Positions 1 through 9,028 are shown, counted from the stretch's first letter. The stretch is 64,000 nucleotides of DNA from an uncultured Prevotellaceae bacterium (GCA_900316975.1 ONFA01000005.1:660-64659); one strand, 5' to 3'. Numbers and translations: made by a program. The notes: a model not told the origin generated them from the letters alone.

Positions 1-178
1 GCACTCTTTCCAAGGCGGAAGTGATGGTCATCATGATCCTGTTCCACAATTCCGGCTACCGGTGCCTGAAGCATTTTTATCTGGAGCACGTGTGCAGACG
101 GCTCCGCCACCTGTTCCCCGAGGTGGTGTCCTACAACCGCTTCGTGGAGCCGGAGAAGGACGTAGCACTCCCCTTCAC
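1..178 (+). pseudogene. IS982-family transposase fragment (5' cut by window, 3' truncated)
   Basis: Reading from base 3, the translation contains LSKAEVMVIMILFHNSGYR, then KHFYLEHVCRRLRHLFPEV and VSYNRFVEPEK. This matches the N-terminal region of IS982-type DDE transposases as I know them (typically a short SLSDSEIMTI-like stretch, then FKHFYLNYVC and VSYNRFVELE). The resemblance stops near base 175, where the family would continue toward its first catalytic Asp. What follows is low-complexity, Phe/Ser-rich non-homologous sequence. It is therefore a remnant without a catalytic core. The 5' end lies outside the window, so the full extent is unknown. It sits beside other remnants, consistent with an insertion hot spot. 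Confidence 0.7.
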
Positions 179-488
179 CCTTTCGCCACCCCACTCCTTT
201 ACTCTCATGCCTCATGCAGCGTTCTTTCTCCGAATTTCCGTGTTTTCCGTGTGGTCATCTTTATCATTTATCATTTTTCATTTATCATTTTGCCCTGCGC
301 CTCCCTTTCTCACATCTTTTTTGCTGTTTTTATTCGTGGGTTTGAAATTCTTTGTAACTTTGCAAGCGATTTGGGCACACATCCCCACCCTGTTTTACAG
401 TCTTGTGGTTATATGTAACAGTCAGTGGAGAGCCGTTATCACACAATACACTCAGGAACCTGACTGTCACATCCAACAGCGACCAGAT
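179..488. other. intergenic stretch without a credible gene
   Basis: The stretch holds a run of tandem TTTATCAT/TTTTCAT words (about 246-287) and an isolated TAACTTTG -7-like box at 355-362 with no well-placed TTTG partner and no gene downstream. No coding sequence is supported. Confidence 0.5.
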
Positions 489-701
489 TCACTGCGATGA
501 CCCTGGGAAAGACGTACTGCTAAGGCTTCTAAACAAGTCCACCTTCTCTTGAAGAGACAAATTTTGCATTGCCGTTGGGGTCTTTTCTATGGGCGTGACG
601 TCTTCGCCAAGCCTTTTTCTAAGCTCGGCATTCTCGGCTTCCAATTCCTTGATGCGCCCAAGTAGCCGTTCACGTTCTATTAACCATTCTTGGACTTGCA
701 C
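489..701 (-). pseudogene. N-terminal remnant of a TOTE conflict-system AEP/helicase protein
   Basis: A 70-residue frame from a GTG codon contains a coiled-coil start (RIKELEAENAELRKRLGE), then MQNLSLQEKVDLFRSL. The order of a leucine-zipper-like KELEAENAELRKRL and LSLQEKVDLFRSLF is the signature N-terminus of large proteins annotated as TOTE conflict system archaeo-eukaryotic primase/DEAD helicase. In those the sequence continues with a GREDVFARRW-like motif. Here homology breaks exactly after LFRSL, and 10 unrelated residues lead to a stop. The primase, helicase and nuclease parts are absent, so this is a relic. It lies 13 bp downstream of the ATPase gene, and the same reading frame is open upstream of the GTG (IKAFQI). 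Identification rests on remembered family sequence. Confidence 0.6.
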
Positions 702-714
702 AATTTGGAATGCT

Positions 715-1989
715 TTAATCCTTTAAGCAGCCTATGGGGATGACATATACTCCATCTTGTCTTTGATAGGCATACTGTCCAACACCGATGATAACTGCCA
801 TAAATGATGGTGCCGGCATTTTATCAGTATCAATATTCCCAGCAAGTTCTATCATACTGGCAGCGCCAGCATTAATATGATCTACTCCTCCCAGTTTTAC
901 CTCAAGCAGGGCATAGTTACCATTTCTTCTATGAAGAACTGTGTCACATTCAAGACCATTGCTGTCTCTGTAATGATAAAGCTGACCATCCAAGGCTTCT
1001 GCATACACACGCAGGTCTCGCACGGCCATGTCCTCAAAGAAAAGTCCAAACGTATCTAAGTCATTAATCAGGTCTTTTGGACCAAGCCCCAATGCGGCAG
1101 TCCCAATGCTCGGATCCACGAAATGGCGTGTGTCGCTTGTCCTGATGGCTGCTTTGCTTCGCAGATTAGGATTCCATGCGGCGAGGTCTTCAATTACAAA
1201 CAGCTTCTTCAAGGCTTTGATGTAGTCTGCAACAGTATCTTCATCTAATGTGCTTGCATCATTGGCAAGCATGTCTTTACGAATAGTGGCATATGAAACT
1301 TGCTGGGAGATATTTCTTGCATACGAACGAAGGAGCAACCTTGCACGTTCAGGACTTCTTTTTACCTTATCCACGCGTTGTATGTCTCGTTTTGTCACAG
1401 AGTCCACATAGTCGAAAGCCTGATCAAGGGCAACGTCCTTGGAAATCAATGTCGCCCATGGCCATCCACCTCGGCAGGTAAGGTAGGCAATGTCTTCAAC
1501 AGTCAGGTTACATTTCTGAACTTCTGGTGTTTTGCCATCGAACAAATCCTTCAGACTAATCGTCCCCGACGATTCGCCCGATTCATACAAGCTCATGGGA
1601 CGCATCATGATATGTGCGAATCGCCCTGTTCCACTATGAATTGTCTCATCGGCATCAGGAAGTACAGAAGATCCAGTAAGGATAAACTGAGAAGGCTCCC
1701 CTCGCTTGTCCACTTCACTACGAATGGAATCCCCAATGGGAGGCAGTGCCTGCCATTCGTCAATCAAGCGAGGAGTCTTTCCTTCCAAAAGAGACTTGGG
1801 ACTTATCTCAATCATTTGTGTGCTTTGTTTCAGCACCGATGCATCCCCTAGGTCAAGTACGCTTTTGGCCAATTGTTTAGCTGTTGTTGTCTTGCCACAC
1901 CACTTAGGTCCTTCAATAAGAACGGCACCTTTTCCGAGAACCTTACGTTCAAGAAGCTTGTCTGCAATTCGTTGTTTGTACTTTGCCAT
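715..1989 (-). CDS. AAA+ ATPase, DUF4143 family
   Basis: Predicted 424 aa from the ATG giving MAKYKQR. An upstream ATG at 2019 overlaps the promoter and is unlikely. Residues 27-34 are a Walker A loop (GPKWCGKT), and RLIDEWQ near residue 80 is the Walker B-like box. The middle has an AAA_14 fold, with the polar motifs ILTGSS and GTGRFA. The C-terminal third (FEDMAVRDLRVYAEA, YYRD-like YHYRDSNGLECD, ALLEVKLG) is the nuclease-like DUF4143 domain, with a D...ExK arrangement. Family members are widespread, often horizontally transferred cytoplasmic ATPases. Their biological role is not settled, though links to mobile elements and toxin-antitoxin-like roles have been proposed. It appears intact, unlike its neighbours on both sides. 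Confidence 0.85.
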   Translation of the reverse strand: MAKYKQRIADKLLERKVLGKGAVLIEGPKWCGKTTTAKQLAKSVLDLGDASVLKQSTQMIEISPKSLLEGKTPRLIDEWQALPPIGDSIRSEVDKRGEPSQFILTGSSVLPDADETIHSGTGRFAHIMMRPMSLYESGESSGTISLKDLFDGKTPEVQKCNLTVEDIAYLTCRGGWPWATLISKDVALDQAFDYVDSVTKRDIQRVDKVKRSPERARLLLRSYARNISQQVSYATIRKDMLANDASTLDEDTVADYIKALKKLFVIEDLAAWNPNLRSKAAIRTSDTRHFVDPSIGTAALGLGPKDLINDLDTFGLFFEDMAVRDLRVYAEALDGQLYHYRDSNGLECDTVLHRRNGNYALLEVKLGGVDHINAGAASMIELAGNIDTDKMPAPSFMAVIIGVGQYAYQRQDGVYVIPIGCLKD

Positions 1990-2008
1990 CACATTACAGT
2001 TTATGCCG

Positions 2009-2040
2009 CAAAGATACAAATTTTATCGCCAACCACCAAA
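2009..2040 (-). promoter_or_regulatory. Bacteroidetes-type promoter for the DUF4143 ATPase
   Basis: On the minus strand, TTTG (2037-2040) and TATCTTTG (2009-2016) are separated by exactly 20 bp, a textbook Bacteroidetes primary sigma promoter. The start site would fall near 2003, giving a leader of about 14 nt before the ATG at 1989. Confidence 0.75.
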
Positions 2041-2053
2041 GGATTTTGTTAAA

Positions 2054-2145
2054 ATTCGGTGATTTGAGATGTTTTTATTCGGTTATTTGTGGAATTTTCG
2101 TTCGGTTAATTGTGACGATTTCATTCGGCGAATCAAGGAAAGGAA
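2054..2145. repeat. four-unit 23-bp direct repeat array upstream of the ATPase promoter
   Basis: The core word ATTCGG(T)(T/G)A(T/A)TTG recurs at 2054, 2077, 2100 (GTTCGG) and 2123 (ATTCGGCGAAT), with an exact 23-bp period. The first three units are well conserved and the fourth is degenerate. The array begins 14 bp beyond the TTTG box of the promoter at 2009-2040, which is where operator or activator sites would lie. This is seen in the sequence; the regulatory role is inferred. Confidence 0.65.
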
Positions 2146-2391
2146 TCTCACCGATTATAGTCTATTCGTTCAAAAGAAAGAATCCAATCCCAGTTATTGT
2201 GCATTGAGCCCACATATTATCAGTCCCTATAATCGCTCAAAAAATCTTGTTTTTACCACGAAAAACAGCCAAAAACGAGGCTCAACTGCGTGATTGTTTC
2301 GTGATGCACCTGTTATAAAACTGTGGCTTGCCCTCCAATTCGTAACGGGGTTCCTTTGCGGCACGATTCCGCTAAAGGGTCGTGTTGTAAA
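2146..2391. other. intergenic stretch without a credible gene
   Basis: Only short unconvincing frames are present. No promoter, terminator or RNA was recognised. Confidence 0.4.
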
Positions 2392-2622
2392 ATGACAAAT
2401 AATGAATTAACGTTCAATGACCTTCCACAGGTCGTTGCCGAACTTCGGGATGAAGTGTCGGGCATGAAGGCGTTACTGCTGAACCTTCAGAACAGACCAA
2501 CTCAGCAGCGAGAGAACAGACACCGCCCTGTCACACCAGAGCAGGTTGCCGAGTACACAAACATTCCCCTTGCGACCATCTTCTCTCTACTGCAAATATC
2601 ACCAAAGGACATCGTTATTTAG
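2392..2622 (+). pseudogene. truncated excisionase-like helix-turn-helix protein
   Basis: The 76-aa frame MTNNELTFNDLPQVVAEL... ends in TPEQVAEYTNIPLATIFSLL.. and then a stop. It has the coiled N-terminal segment and the first helices of the HTH_17/excisionase-like DNA-binding proteins common on Bacteroidales mobile elements. In these the sequence normally continues after IPLATIY with a SKL..GxIPGxKxGKxW wing. Here the wing is missing: homology stops after PLATI and unrelated residues precede the stop. Longer in-frame start codons upstream exist (from 2323), but the family-like start is the ATG at 2392. It is probably non-functional. Confidence 0.6.
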
Positions 2623-2716
2623 TGTCACCTTGGGATATGGACACGTCTTTAGGTGGATATTGGAATGGGGAATATAATGGTTTCTATGGACAAAACAACA
2701 AAAATTCCCATTTTCC

Positions 2717-2748
2717 TTTGTTGCATACATAAAAAATGTGTACCTTTG
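2717..2748 (+). promoter_or_regulatory. promoter of mutAB
   Basis: TTTG (2717-2720), 20 bp, TACCTTTG (2741-2748): a full match to the Bacteroidetes consensus. The leader of about 80 nt contains a small hairpin (GCACACA at 2762-2768 with TGTGTGC at 2777-2783). It is too short for a cobalamin riboswitch. Confidence 0.8.
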
Positions 2749-2834
2749 TGGAGTTTTTCACGCACACACACCTATATGTGTGCATGAGGAGTATTGATGT
2801 GAAAACACTTACAACACTTTTTAATTGATATTTT

Positions 2835-4688
2835 ATGGCTAACATGAAAGAAAAACTCTTCTCGGAGTTTCAGGCGCCCACCACACAGGAGTGGTTGGAC
2901 AAGATTGAGGTGGACCTCAAGGGTGCGGACTTCCAGAAGAAGTTGGTTTGGAGAACCAACGAAGGCTTCAACGTACAGCCTTTCTACCGCCGCGAGGACT
3001 TGAAGGACCTCAAGGCTGTCGATTCTCTGCCAGGTGAATTCCCATTCATCCGTGGCAACAAAAAAGACAACAACCTCTGGTTCGTGCGTCAGGACATTGA
3101 CGTTGCTGATGCTAAGGCTGCCAACGAGAAGGCACTCGACATCCTGAACAAGGGTGTGGATTCTCTTGGTTTCAAGATTTCAGGCAAGGACATCAGCAAG
3201 GAATTCATCGCTACCCTGCTTGACGGCATCCTGCCTCAGTATGTGGAGCTGAACTTCAAGACTTGTCAGCGTCACTGTGTGGAACTCGCTCAGATTCTCG
3301 TGGAGTACTTCAAAGAAAAGAACTACCCATTGGCAGACCTGAAGGGTTCCATCAATTTTGACCCTATCTCGAAGATTCTCTGCAAGGGCAAGGACGTGTC
3401 TGCCGTGCTCGAATGTGCCAAGCCGCTCATTGAAGCATTGGCTGAACTGCCAGGCTACAAGTGCATCAACGTCAACTCGGTAGCACTGAACAATGCAGGT
3501 GCTTACATCTATCAGGAACTGGGTTACGCTTTGGCATGGGGTGCTGAATACATGAACATCCTCACCGAGGCTGGTGTGGAGGCTACAGAGGCTGCCAAAC
3601 GCATCAAGTTCAACATGGGTGTGAGCGAGAACTACTTCATGGAGATTGCCAAGTTCCGTGCTGCCCGTATGTTGTGGGCACAGATTGTGAAACAGTATGA
3701 GCCTAAGTGTGACTGCGCTTGCCAGATGCACGTGTGCGCCTTCACTTCGGAGTACAACCAGACGTTGTTCGACTCTTATGTGAATCTGCTCCGTTCTCAG
3801 ACGGAAACCATGTCGGCTGCCATTGCCAACGTGGATTCCATCGTGGTGACTCCATTCGACAAACCCTACGAGACTCCAACAGACTTTGCAGAGCGTATTG
3901 CCCGCAACCAGCAGTTGCTGCTGAAGGAAGAGGCTCACTTCGACAAACTCGTCGATGTGGCTGGCGGTTCTTACACCATCGAGCATCTGACCGATGCCAT
4001 TGCGAAGGAAGGCTGGAAACTCTTCCTCGAAGTGGAGAACGCAGGTGGTTTCTTGGCAGAGGCATTGAAGGGCAACATCGTGAATGCCGTGAACGCATCG
4101 AACGACAAGCGTCATGCTGATGCTGCCAAGCGTAAGGAGTTCATTCTCGGAACCAACCAGTTCCCGAATTTTACCGAGACAAGTGAAGGCAAGGCTCCAC
4201 AGGAGGGTTGCTGCAAGTGCGGCGGTCACGAGGCTGGCGAACTGCCCGCTCTCAACAAGAGCCGTCTGGCTTCTGAGTTCGAGACCCTTCGTCTCGCTAC
4301 CGAAAAGGCGAAGAAGCAGCCTATTGCTTTCATGCTCACCATCGGTAACCTCGCCATGCGTCAGGCTCGTGCACAGTTCTCTTGCAACTTCCTCGCTGCT
4401 GCTGGCTACAAGGTGATTGACAACCTCGGCTTCAAGACCGTGGAGGAAGGTGTGGATGCCGCCCTCAAGGCAAATGCCGACATCGTGGTCATCTGTTCTT
4501 CTGACGATGAATATGCAGAATACGCTATCCCTGCATTCAAGTACCTCAACGGACGTGCCATGTACGTCGTTGCCGGTGCTCCTGCATGTTCAGAAGACCT
4601 CAAGGCTGCTGGCATTGAGAACTTCATCCATGTACGTGTGAATCAATTGGAAACGCTCAAGGAGTACAATGAAAAATTAGGTATATAA
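2835..4688 (+). CDS. mutA: methylmalonyl-CoA mutase small (beta) subunit
   Basis: 617 aa. This is the non-catalytic partner of the heterodimeric, adenosylcobalamin-dependent mutase that interconverts succinyl-CoA and (R)-methylmalonyl-CoA in the propionate pathway. The N-terminal two thirds form the TIM-barrel MCM domain (e.g. GVSENYFMEIAKFRAARMLWAQ... followed by DSIVVTPFDKPYETPTDFAERIARNQQ). The C-terminal about 130 residues form a B12-binding-like Rossmann domain. In that domain the cobalamin ligand motif DxHxxG is absent (the equivalent strand reads FMLTIGNLAMRQARAQFS), as expected for MutA. mutB follows 143 bp downstream on the same strand, with a palindromic repeat between. Length and architecture are those of the family. 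Confidence 0.96.
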   Translation: MANMKEKLFSEFQAPTTQEWLDKIEVDLKGADFQKKLVWRTNEGFNVQPFYRREDLKDLKAVDSLPGEFPFIRGNKKDNNLWFVRQDIDVADAKAANEKALDILNKGVDSLGFKISGKDISKEFIATLLDGILPQYVELNFKTCQRHCVELAQILVEYFKEKNYPLADLKGSINFDPISKILCKGKDVSAVLECAKPLIEALAELPGYKCINVNSVALNNAGAYIYQELGYALAWGAEYMNILTEAGVEATEAAKRIKFNMGVSENYFMEIAKFRAARMLWAQIVKQYEPKCDCACQMHVCAFTSEYNQTLFDSYVNLLRSQTETMSAAIANVDSIVVTPFDKPYETPTDFAERIARNQQLLLKEEAHFDKLVDVAGGSYTIEHLTDAIAKEGWKLFLEVENAGGFLAEALKGNIVNAVNASNDKRHADAAKRKEFILGTNQFPNFTETSEGKAPQEGCCKCGGHEAGELPALNKSRLASEFETLRLATEKAKKQPIAFMLTIGNLAMRQARAQFSCNFLAAAGYKVIDNLGFKTVEEGVDAALKANADIVVICSSDDEYAEYAIPAFKYLNGRAMYVVAGAPACSEDLKAAGIENFIHVRVNQLETLKEYNEKLGI

Positions 4689-4689
4689 A

Positions 4690-4826
4690 GACCCTCCCCT
4701 CACCCTCCCTACAGGGAGGGAGTGGTTACTGGGATCAACATAAACAACGATTATAAATAATTATATGTAGAATTCCTCCCCACACACATTCTACTCTCCC
4801 CCTGTAGGGGGAGCGGGGAGGGGGTC
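4690..4826. repeat. REP-like pair of GC-rich palindromes in inverted orientation
   Basis: The left arm 4690-4720 and right arm 4796-4826 are imperfect inverted copies. Each starts or ends with GACCC(Y)TCCCC and contains its own palindrome: CCCTCCCTACAGGGAGGG at 4703-4720 and CTCCCCCTGTAGGGGGAG at 4796-4813. The arrangement (two palindromes head to head around an AT-rich 75-bp spacer) resembles bacterial interspersed mosaic elements made of REP sequences. It fills the mutA-mutB gap and could fold in the mRNA between the two cistrons. Confidence 0.7.
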
Positions 4827-4831
4827 TTATT

Positions 4832-6994
4832 ATGAGAAAAAATTTTAACAACATAGACATTTATGCTGGCATTCAGGAGAAGAATGGTCAGCAGTGGCAG
4901 AAAGAGAATGGCATCAGCGCAAGTTGGAGAACTCCTGAGCAGATTGACATTCAGCCCGTTTATACAAAGGAAGACCTCGAAGGCATGGAGCACCTTGACT
5001 TCACTGCCGGTATTCCTCCTTATCTCCGTGGTCCTTACTCCATGATGTACCCCTTCCGTCCTTGGACCATCCGTCAGTATGCAGGTTTCTCTACGGCAGA
5101 AGAGTCAAACGCCTTCTATCGCCGTAACCTCGCTTCTGGCCAGAAGGGACTTTCAGTGGCATTCGACCTCCCGACTCACCGTGGTTACGACCCCGACAAC
5201 GCTCGTGTGGTGGGCGACGTGGGTAAGGCTGGTGTGTCTATCTGCTCGCTGGAGAACATGAAGGTGCTCTTCGATGGCATCCCATTGAACAAGATGTCTG
5301 TCTCCATGACCATGAACGGTGCCGTGCTCCCTATTCTCGCCTTCTATATCAACGCAGGTCTGGAACAGGGCGCGAAACTCGAAGAAATGGCTGGTACCAT
5401 CCAGAACGACATCTTGAAGGAGTTCATGGTGCGTAACACCTATATCTACCCACCAGCATTCTCCATGAAGATTATCGCCGACATCTTCGAATACACTTCG
5501 CAGAAGATGCCTAAGTTCAACAGCATCTCTATCTCTGGTTACCACATGCAGGAAGCAGGTGCCACTGCCGACATCGAATTGGCTTACACACTTGCCGACG
5601 GTATGGATTACCTCCGCACGGGTGTGAACGCAGGTATCGACGTGGATGCTTTTGCTCCTCGCCTCTCTTTCTTCTGGGCTATTGGCATGAACCACTTCAT
5701 GGAGATTGCCAAGATGCGTGCAGGCCGTCTGTTGTGGGCAAAGATTGTGAAGAGTTTCGGTGCCAAGAATCCGAAGTCACTCGCACTCCGCACTCACTCT
5801 CAGACCTCAGGTTGGTCACTCACCGAGCAAGACCCCTTCAACAATGTAGGTCGTACTTGTATCGAGGCTATGGCAGCCGTGCTGGGTCACACTCAGTCAC
5901 TCCACACCAACGCACTCGACGAGGCTATCGCCTTGCCAACCGACTTCTCTGCCCGTATCGCTCGTAACACACAGATTTACATCCAGAACGAGACGAAGGT
6001 GTGCAAGCAGATTGACCCATGGGCAGGTTCTTACTATGTGGAGACACTGACCAACGAGTTGGTTCACAAGGCTTGGGAACACATTCAGGAAATCGAGAAA
6101 CTTGGCGGTATGGCAAAGGCTATCGAGACAGGTCTTCCAAAGATGCGTATCGAGGAGGCTGCTGCCCGCACTCAGGCTCGCATCGACTCTGGCACTCAGA
6201 CCATCGTCGGCACCAACAAGTACCGTCTTGACCACGAAGACCCGCTCGACATCCTCGAAGTGGATAACACTGCTGTCCGTCTGCAACAGGAGGCTGCCCT
6301 CAAGGAACTCAAAGCCAACCGCGACGAAGCTGCTTGTCAGGCAGCCCTTGCAGAAATCACCAAGTGTGTGCAGGAGTTCAAGGACGGCAAGAAGAGCGAG
6401 AACAACTTGCTCGACCTCGCTGTGAAGGCAGCAGGTCTGCGTTGTACACTCGGCGAAATCTCCGACGCTTGCGAAGCAGTCGTAGGTCGTTATAAAGCAA
6501 TCATTAGAACCATCAGCAACGTGTACAGTTCAGAATCCAAAGGCGACCAGGCATTCAAGGATGCTTGTGCTGCCACAGAGAAATTTGCACAGGCCAATGG
6601 TCGTCGTCCTCGCATCATGATTGCCAAGATGGGACAGGACGGTCACGACCGTGGTGCCAAGGTAGTGGCAACGGGTTATGCCGACTGCGGTATGGACGTG
6701 GATATGGGTCCTCTCTTCCAGACACCAGCCGAGTCTGCTCGTCAGGCTGTGGAGAACGATGTCGATGTGCTCGGCGTTTCTTCTCTCGCCGCAGGTCACA
6801 AGACACTCATCCCACAGGTCATCGAAGAGCTGAAGAAACTGGGTCGTGAGGACATCCTCGTCATTGCCGGCGGTGTCATCCCTGCACAGGACTACGACTT
6901 CCTCTACAAGGCAGGTGTGGCAGCCATCTTCGGTCCTGGCACCAACGTGGCTAAGGCCTGCTGTGAGATCATGAAGATACTCAACGAAGAGTAA
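4832..6994 (+). CDS. mutB: methylmalonyl-CoA mutase large (alpha, catalytic) subunit
   Basis: 720 aa, full length. The N-terminal catalytic barrel shows [40 protein letters not shown] (a typical MCM signature) and [19 protein letters not shown]. The C-terminal B12 domain carries [12 protein letters not shown], with D603, H605 (lower-axial cobalt ligand) and G608, then [12 protein letters not shown]. It catalyses carbon-skeleton rearrangement between succinyl-CoA and methylmalonyl-CoA. Partner genes for the downstream steps (mce and the decarboxylase) lie at 35-40 kb. No meaB/argK G-protein chaperone gene follows, although one often does in other genomes. The stop is followed by a strong terminator. 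Confidence 0.97.
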   Translation: MRKNFNNIDIYAGIQEKNGQQWQKENGISASWRTPEQIDIQPVYTKEDLEGMEHLDFTAGIPPYLRGPYSMMYPFRPWTIRQYAGFSTAEESNAFYRRNLASGQKGLSVAFDLPTHRGYDPDNARVVGDVGKAGVSICSLENMKVLFDGIPLNKMSVSMTMNGAVLPILAFYINAGLEQGAKLEEMAGTIQNDILKEFMVRNTYIYPPAFSMKIIADIFEYTSQKMPKFNSISISGYHMQEAGATADIELAYTLADGMDYLRTGVNAGIDVDAFAPRLSFFWAIGMNHFMEIAKMRAGRLLWAKIVKSFGAKNPKSLALRTHSQTSGWSLTEQDPFNNVGRTCIEAMAAVLGHTQSLHTNALDEAIALPTDFSARIARNTQIYIQNETKVCKQIDPWAGSYYVETLTNELVHKAWEHIQEIEKLGGMAKAIETGLPKMRIEEAAARTQARIDSGTQTIVGTNKYRLDHEDPLDILEVDNTAVRLQQEAALKELKANRDEAACQAALAEITKCVQEFKDGKKSENNLLDLAVKAAGLRCTLGEISDACEAVVGRYKAIIRTISNVYSSESKGDQAFKDACAATEKFAQANGRRPRIMIAKMGQDGHDRGAKVVATGYADCGMDVDMGPLFQTPAESARQAVENDVDVLGVSSLAAGHKTLIPQVIEELKKLGREDILVIAGGVIPAQDYDFLYKAGVAAIFGPGTNVAKACCEIMKILNEE

Positions 6995-7011
6995 AATCTT
7001 TATCAATCAAG

Positions 7012-7046
7012 AAAGCGGTGCATCCAATTGGGTGCGCCGCTTTTTT
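7012..7046 (+). terminator. rho-independent terminator of mutAB
   Basis: Stem AAAGCGG.GCA.CC / GGGTGC.CCGCTTT around an AATT loop, followed by T6 and then GTT. It lies 18 bp after the mutB stop. Confidence 0.85.
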
Positions 7047-7113
7047 GTTACCCTTTTTTCGTTAAACTATCTTAATAGTAAGGGCGGATATTTTTTTTAT
7101 GGAATTTCATAAC

Positions 7114-7121
7114 TATCTTTG
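7114..7121 (+). promoter_or_regulatory. -7 box of the flavin reductase/rubrerythrin gene
   Basis: TATCTTTG lies 51 bp before the start codon at 7173. The upstream partner is only loosely conserved (TTTATGG at about 7097). Confidence 0.45.
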
Positions 7122-7172
7122 TGGCGAAATTAGCATGAACACAAATTATCAACTCTTAACACTAATCAGCCT

Positions 7173-8345
7173 ATGAGTAATCCGCTTTTCAACATCCAGT
7201 ATGGATTGTTTGTCATCACAACCCAAAATGGTGACCGCGACAATGGTTGCATCAGCAACACGGTGGCACAAGTGACGGCACAGCCTAACAGAATCTCTGT
7301 AGCCCTCAACAAGGGTAATTTCACCACTGAACTCATTCAGCATTCAGGACGCTTTACGGCTTCCATCCTCAGCGAGGCTGCCGACTTTGAACTGTTCAAA
7401 CATTTCGGCTTCCAGAGTGGACGTACTGTAGATAAATTCGCTGACTTTACAGATTGTCGTCGTGTCAACAATGGAACCTTTGCCATCACACGAGGCACCA
7501 ACGCATTCATCTCTGCCGAGGTGGAACAGACCATCGACCTTGGCACACACATGTTGTTCATCGGGCTTGTCACGGAGATGGAAACTCTTTCTGACATCCC
7601 TTCCGCAACGTATAATTATTATCAAGCCAACATCAAGCCAAAGCCCCAACCAGTAGGACAGACCGTTGAGGGCAAGACCATCTGGCGTTGCAGCATCTGT
7701 GGATACGAATATGTGGGTGAAGAACTTCCAGACGACTTCATCTGCCCCATCTGCAAGCATCCTGCCTCCGACTTTGTGAAGGTTTCCGCTGAAGCAGAAG
7801 CATCGGTTGCCAACAAATATGCTGGTACCAAGACAGAGAAAAATCTTGAAGCCGCTTTTGCTGGCGAGTCAATGGCACGGAACAAATACACCTATTATGC
7901 CTCCGTTGCCAAGAAGAACGGTTACGAGCAGATAGCCGCCCTCTTCCTCAAGACTGCCGAGAATGAGAAAGAACATGCCAAACTGTGGTTCAAGCATTTG
8001 GGTGGAGTTGGCACGACTGCCGAGAATTTGCTTCATGCTGCTGAAGGTGAGAATTACGAATGGACAGACATGTACGACACCTTTGCCCGTGAAGCCGATG
8101 AAGAAGGCTTCCATGAACTGGCTGAGCAGTTCCGAGGTGTGGCTGCCATCGAAAAGCATCATGAGGAGCGTTACCGTGCCCTGTTGCACAATGTCGAAAC
8201 AGCCGAAGTTTTCCAGAAGAGTGGCGTCAGTGTATGGGAATGCCGCAACTGCGGACACATCGTTGTCGGCACCACTGCTCCCGATGTCTGCCCTGTTTGT
8301 TTCCACCCTCAGGCATACTTCGAAATCAATGCCGAGAATTATTGA
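7173..8345 (+). CDS. flavin reductase-rubredoxin-rubrerythrin fusion protein
   Basis: 390 aa with four modules in one open frame. Residues 1-155 are an FMN-binding flavin reductase domain of the high-molecular-weight rubredoxin type ([27 protein letters not shown]). Residues 170-200 are a rubredoxin with C173/C176 and C191/C194. Residues 215-345 are a rubrerythrin four-helix diiron domain with [33 protein letters not shown] and IEKHHEERY, supplying the Glu/His ligands. Residues 355-380 are a second rubredoxin-like centre (C357/C360, C373/C376). Such proteins reduce peroxide, and possibly O2 or NO, in the anaerobe cytosol. The fusion would pass electrons NAD(P)H to FMN to Fe to diiron within one polypeptide. 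The Fe/Mn superoxide dismutase gene follows 34 bp downstream, so the pair looks like an oxidative-stress operon. Confidence 0.92.
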   Translation: MSNPLFNIQYGLFVITTQNGDRDNGCISNTVAQVTAQPNRISVALNKGNFTTELIQHSGRFTASILSEAADFELFKHFGFQSGRTVDKFADFTDCRRVNNGTFAITRGTNAFISAEVEQTIDLGTHMLFIGLVTEMETLSDIPSATYNYYQANIKPKPQPVGQTVEGKTIWRCSICGYEYVGEELPDDFICPICKHPASDFVKVSAEAEASVANKYAGTKTEKNLEAAFAGESMARNKYTYYASVAKKNGYEQIAALFLKTAENEKEHAKLWFKHLGGVGTTAENLLHAAEGENYEWTDMYDTFAREADEEGFHELAEQFRGVAAIEKHHEERYRALLHNVETAEVFQKSGVSVWECRNCGHIVVGTTAPDVCPVCFHPQAYFEINAENY

Positions 8346-8379
8346 ATGGTAAGGATTTATTCATCAACACACAAATAAT

Positions 8380-8976
8380 ATGGGAAAGTTTACATTGATG
8401 GCTCTACCGTATGCAATAGATGCATTGGAGCCTGTGATTAGCAAGCAGACGCTGGAGTTTCATCATGGGAAACATCTGGCGGCCTACGTGAATAACCTGA
8501 ATGCGATACTGGACGGAAGCGGCTTTGAAGCGGCTGCACTTGAGGAGATTGTCTGCAAGGCAACGGGAGGCATCCTGAACAATGCCGGACAGATTCTCAA
8601 CCATGAACTCTACTTCGGACAGTTCTGCGGAAAGCCCACGAAGCAAGAGCCGACAGGTCCTTTGGCTGATGCCATTGCCAAGGAGTTTGGTTCGTTCAAG
8701 GCATTCAAGGAAGAATTTCAAAAGAAAGGAGCCACGCTGTTCGGCAGCGGTTGGGTTTGGCTCTCTGCTGACAGAGCTGGCGGGCTTTTCATCACGCAGG
8801 AGACGAATGCAGCCAACCCCGTGCAGAAGGGTTTGACTCCCCTACTCACGTTTGATGTATGGGAACATGCCTACTATCTCGATTATCAGAATCGCCGCCC
8901 CGACCACCTTGCCGCTCTCTGGAACATCATCAACTGGGAAGAGGTTGAACTGAGATACGGTAAAGCAAGAATGTGA
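8380..8976 (+). CDS. sodB: Fe/Mn superoxide dismutase
   Basis: 198 aa cytoplasmic enzyme dismutating superoxide to H2O2 and O2, which the upstream rubrerythrin fusion could then remove. The metal ligands are visible: H28 in FHHGKH, H73 in ILNHELYF, and D157 and H161 in TFDVWEHAYYLDYQNRRPDHL. The chosen ATG gives MGKFTLMALPYAID. A second ATG six codons on (8398) would give the more usual short N-terminus (MALPYA..) and cannot be excluded. Length fits the family. Metal preference cannot be read with confidence, though Bacteroidales homologues can be cambialistic. Confidence 0.95.
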   Translation: MGKFTLMALPYAIDALEPVISKQTLEFHHGKHLAAYVNNLNAILDGSGFEAAALEEIVCKATGGILNNAGQILNHELYFGQFCGKPTKQEPTGPLADAIAKEFGSFKAFKEEFQKKGATLFGSGWVWLSADRAGGLFITQETNAANPVQKGLTPLLTFDVWEHAYYLDYQNRRPDHLAALWNIINWEEVELRYGKARM

Positions 8977-8993
8977 ATTTCTTTATCAAAAAA

Positions 8994-9028
8994 ATGTGCC
9001 CGACAAGTTTCTCTTGTGTCGGGCACAT
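8994..9028. terminator. bidirectional terminator between sod and the convergent phosphatase gene
   Basis: Perfect 12-bp stem ATGTGCCCGACA / TGTCGGGCACAT with an 11-nt loop, preceded by A-rich and followed by T-rich sequence. It can serve both converging genes. Confidence 0.85.

Noticed and set aside
21..500. 159-codon frame at the left edge as a functional gene
   Set aside because: Only the first about 55 codons resemble a transposase. The rest is low-complexity Phe/Ser-rich sequence.
2069..2293. Short frame between the ATPase and the HTH remnant
   Set aside because: It overlaps the 23-bp repeat array, has no ribosome-binding context and shows no similarity I recognise.
2749..2834. Possible cobalamin riboswitch before the B12-dependent mutase genes
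   Set aside because: The leader is only about 80 nt and holds one small hairpin. It lacks room and the B12-box for a cobalamin riboswitch.
3180..4229. Long antisense reading frame (349 codons) inside mutA
   Set aside because: It is a mirror frame of a highly conserved gene with biased codons. His/Val/Leu-rich, with no domain and no promoter.
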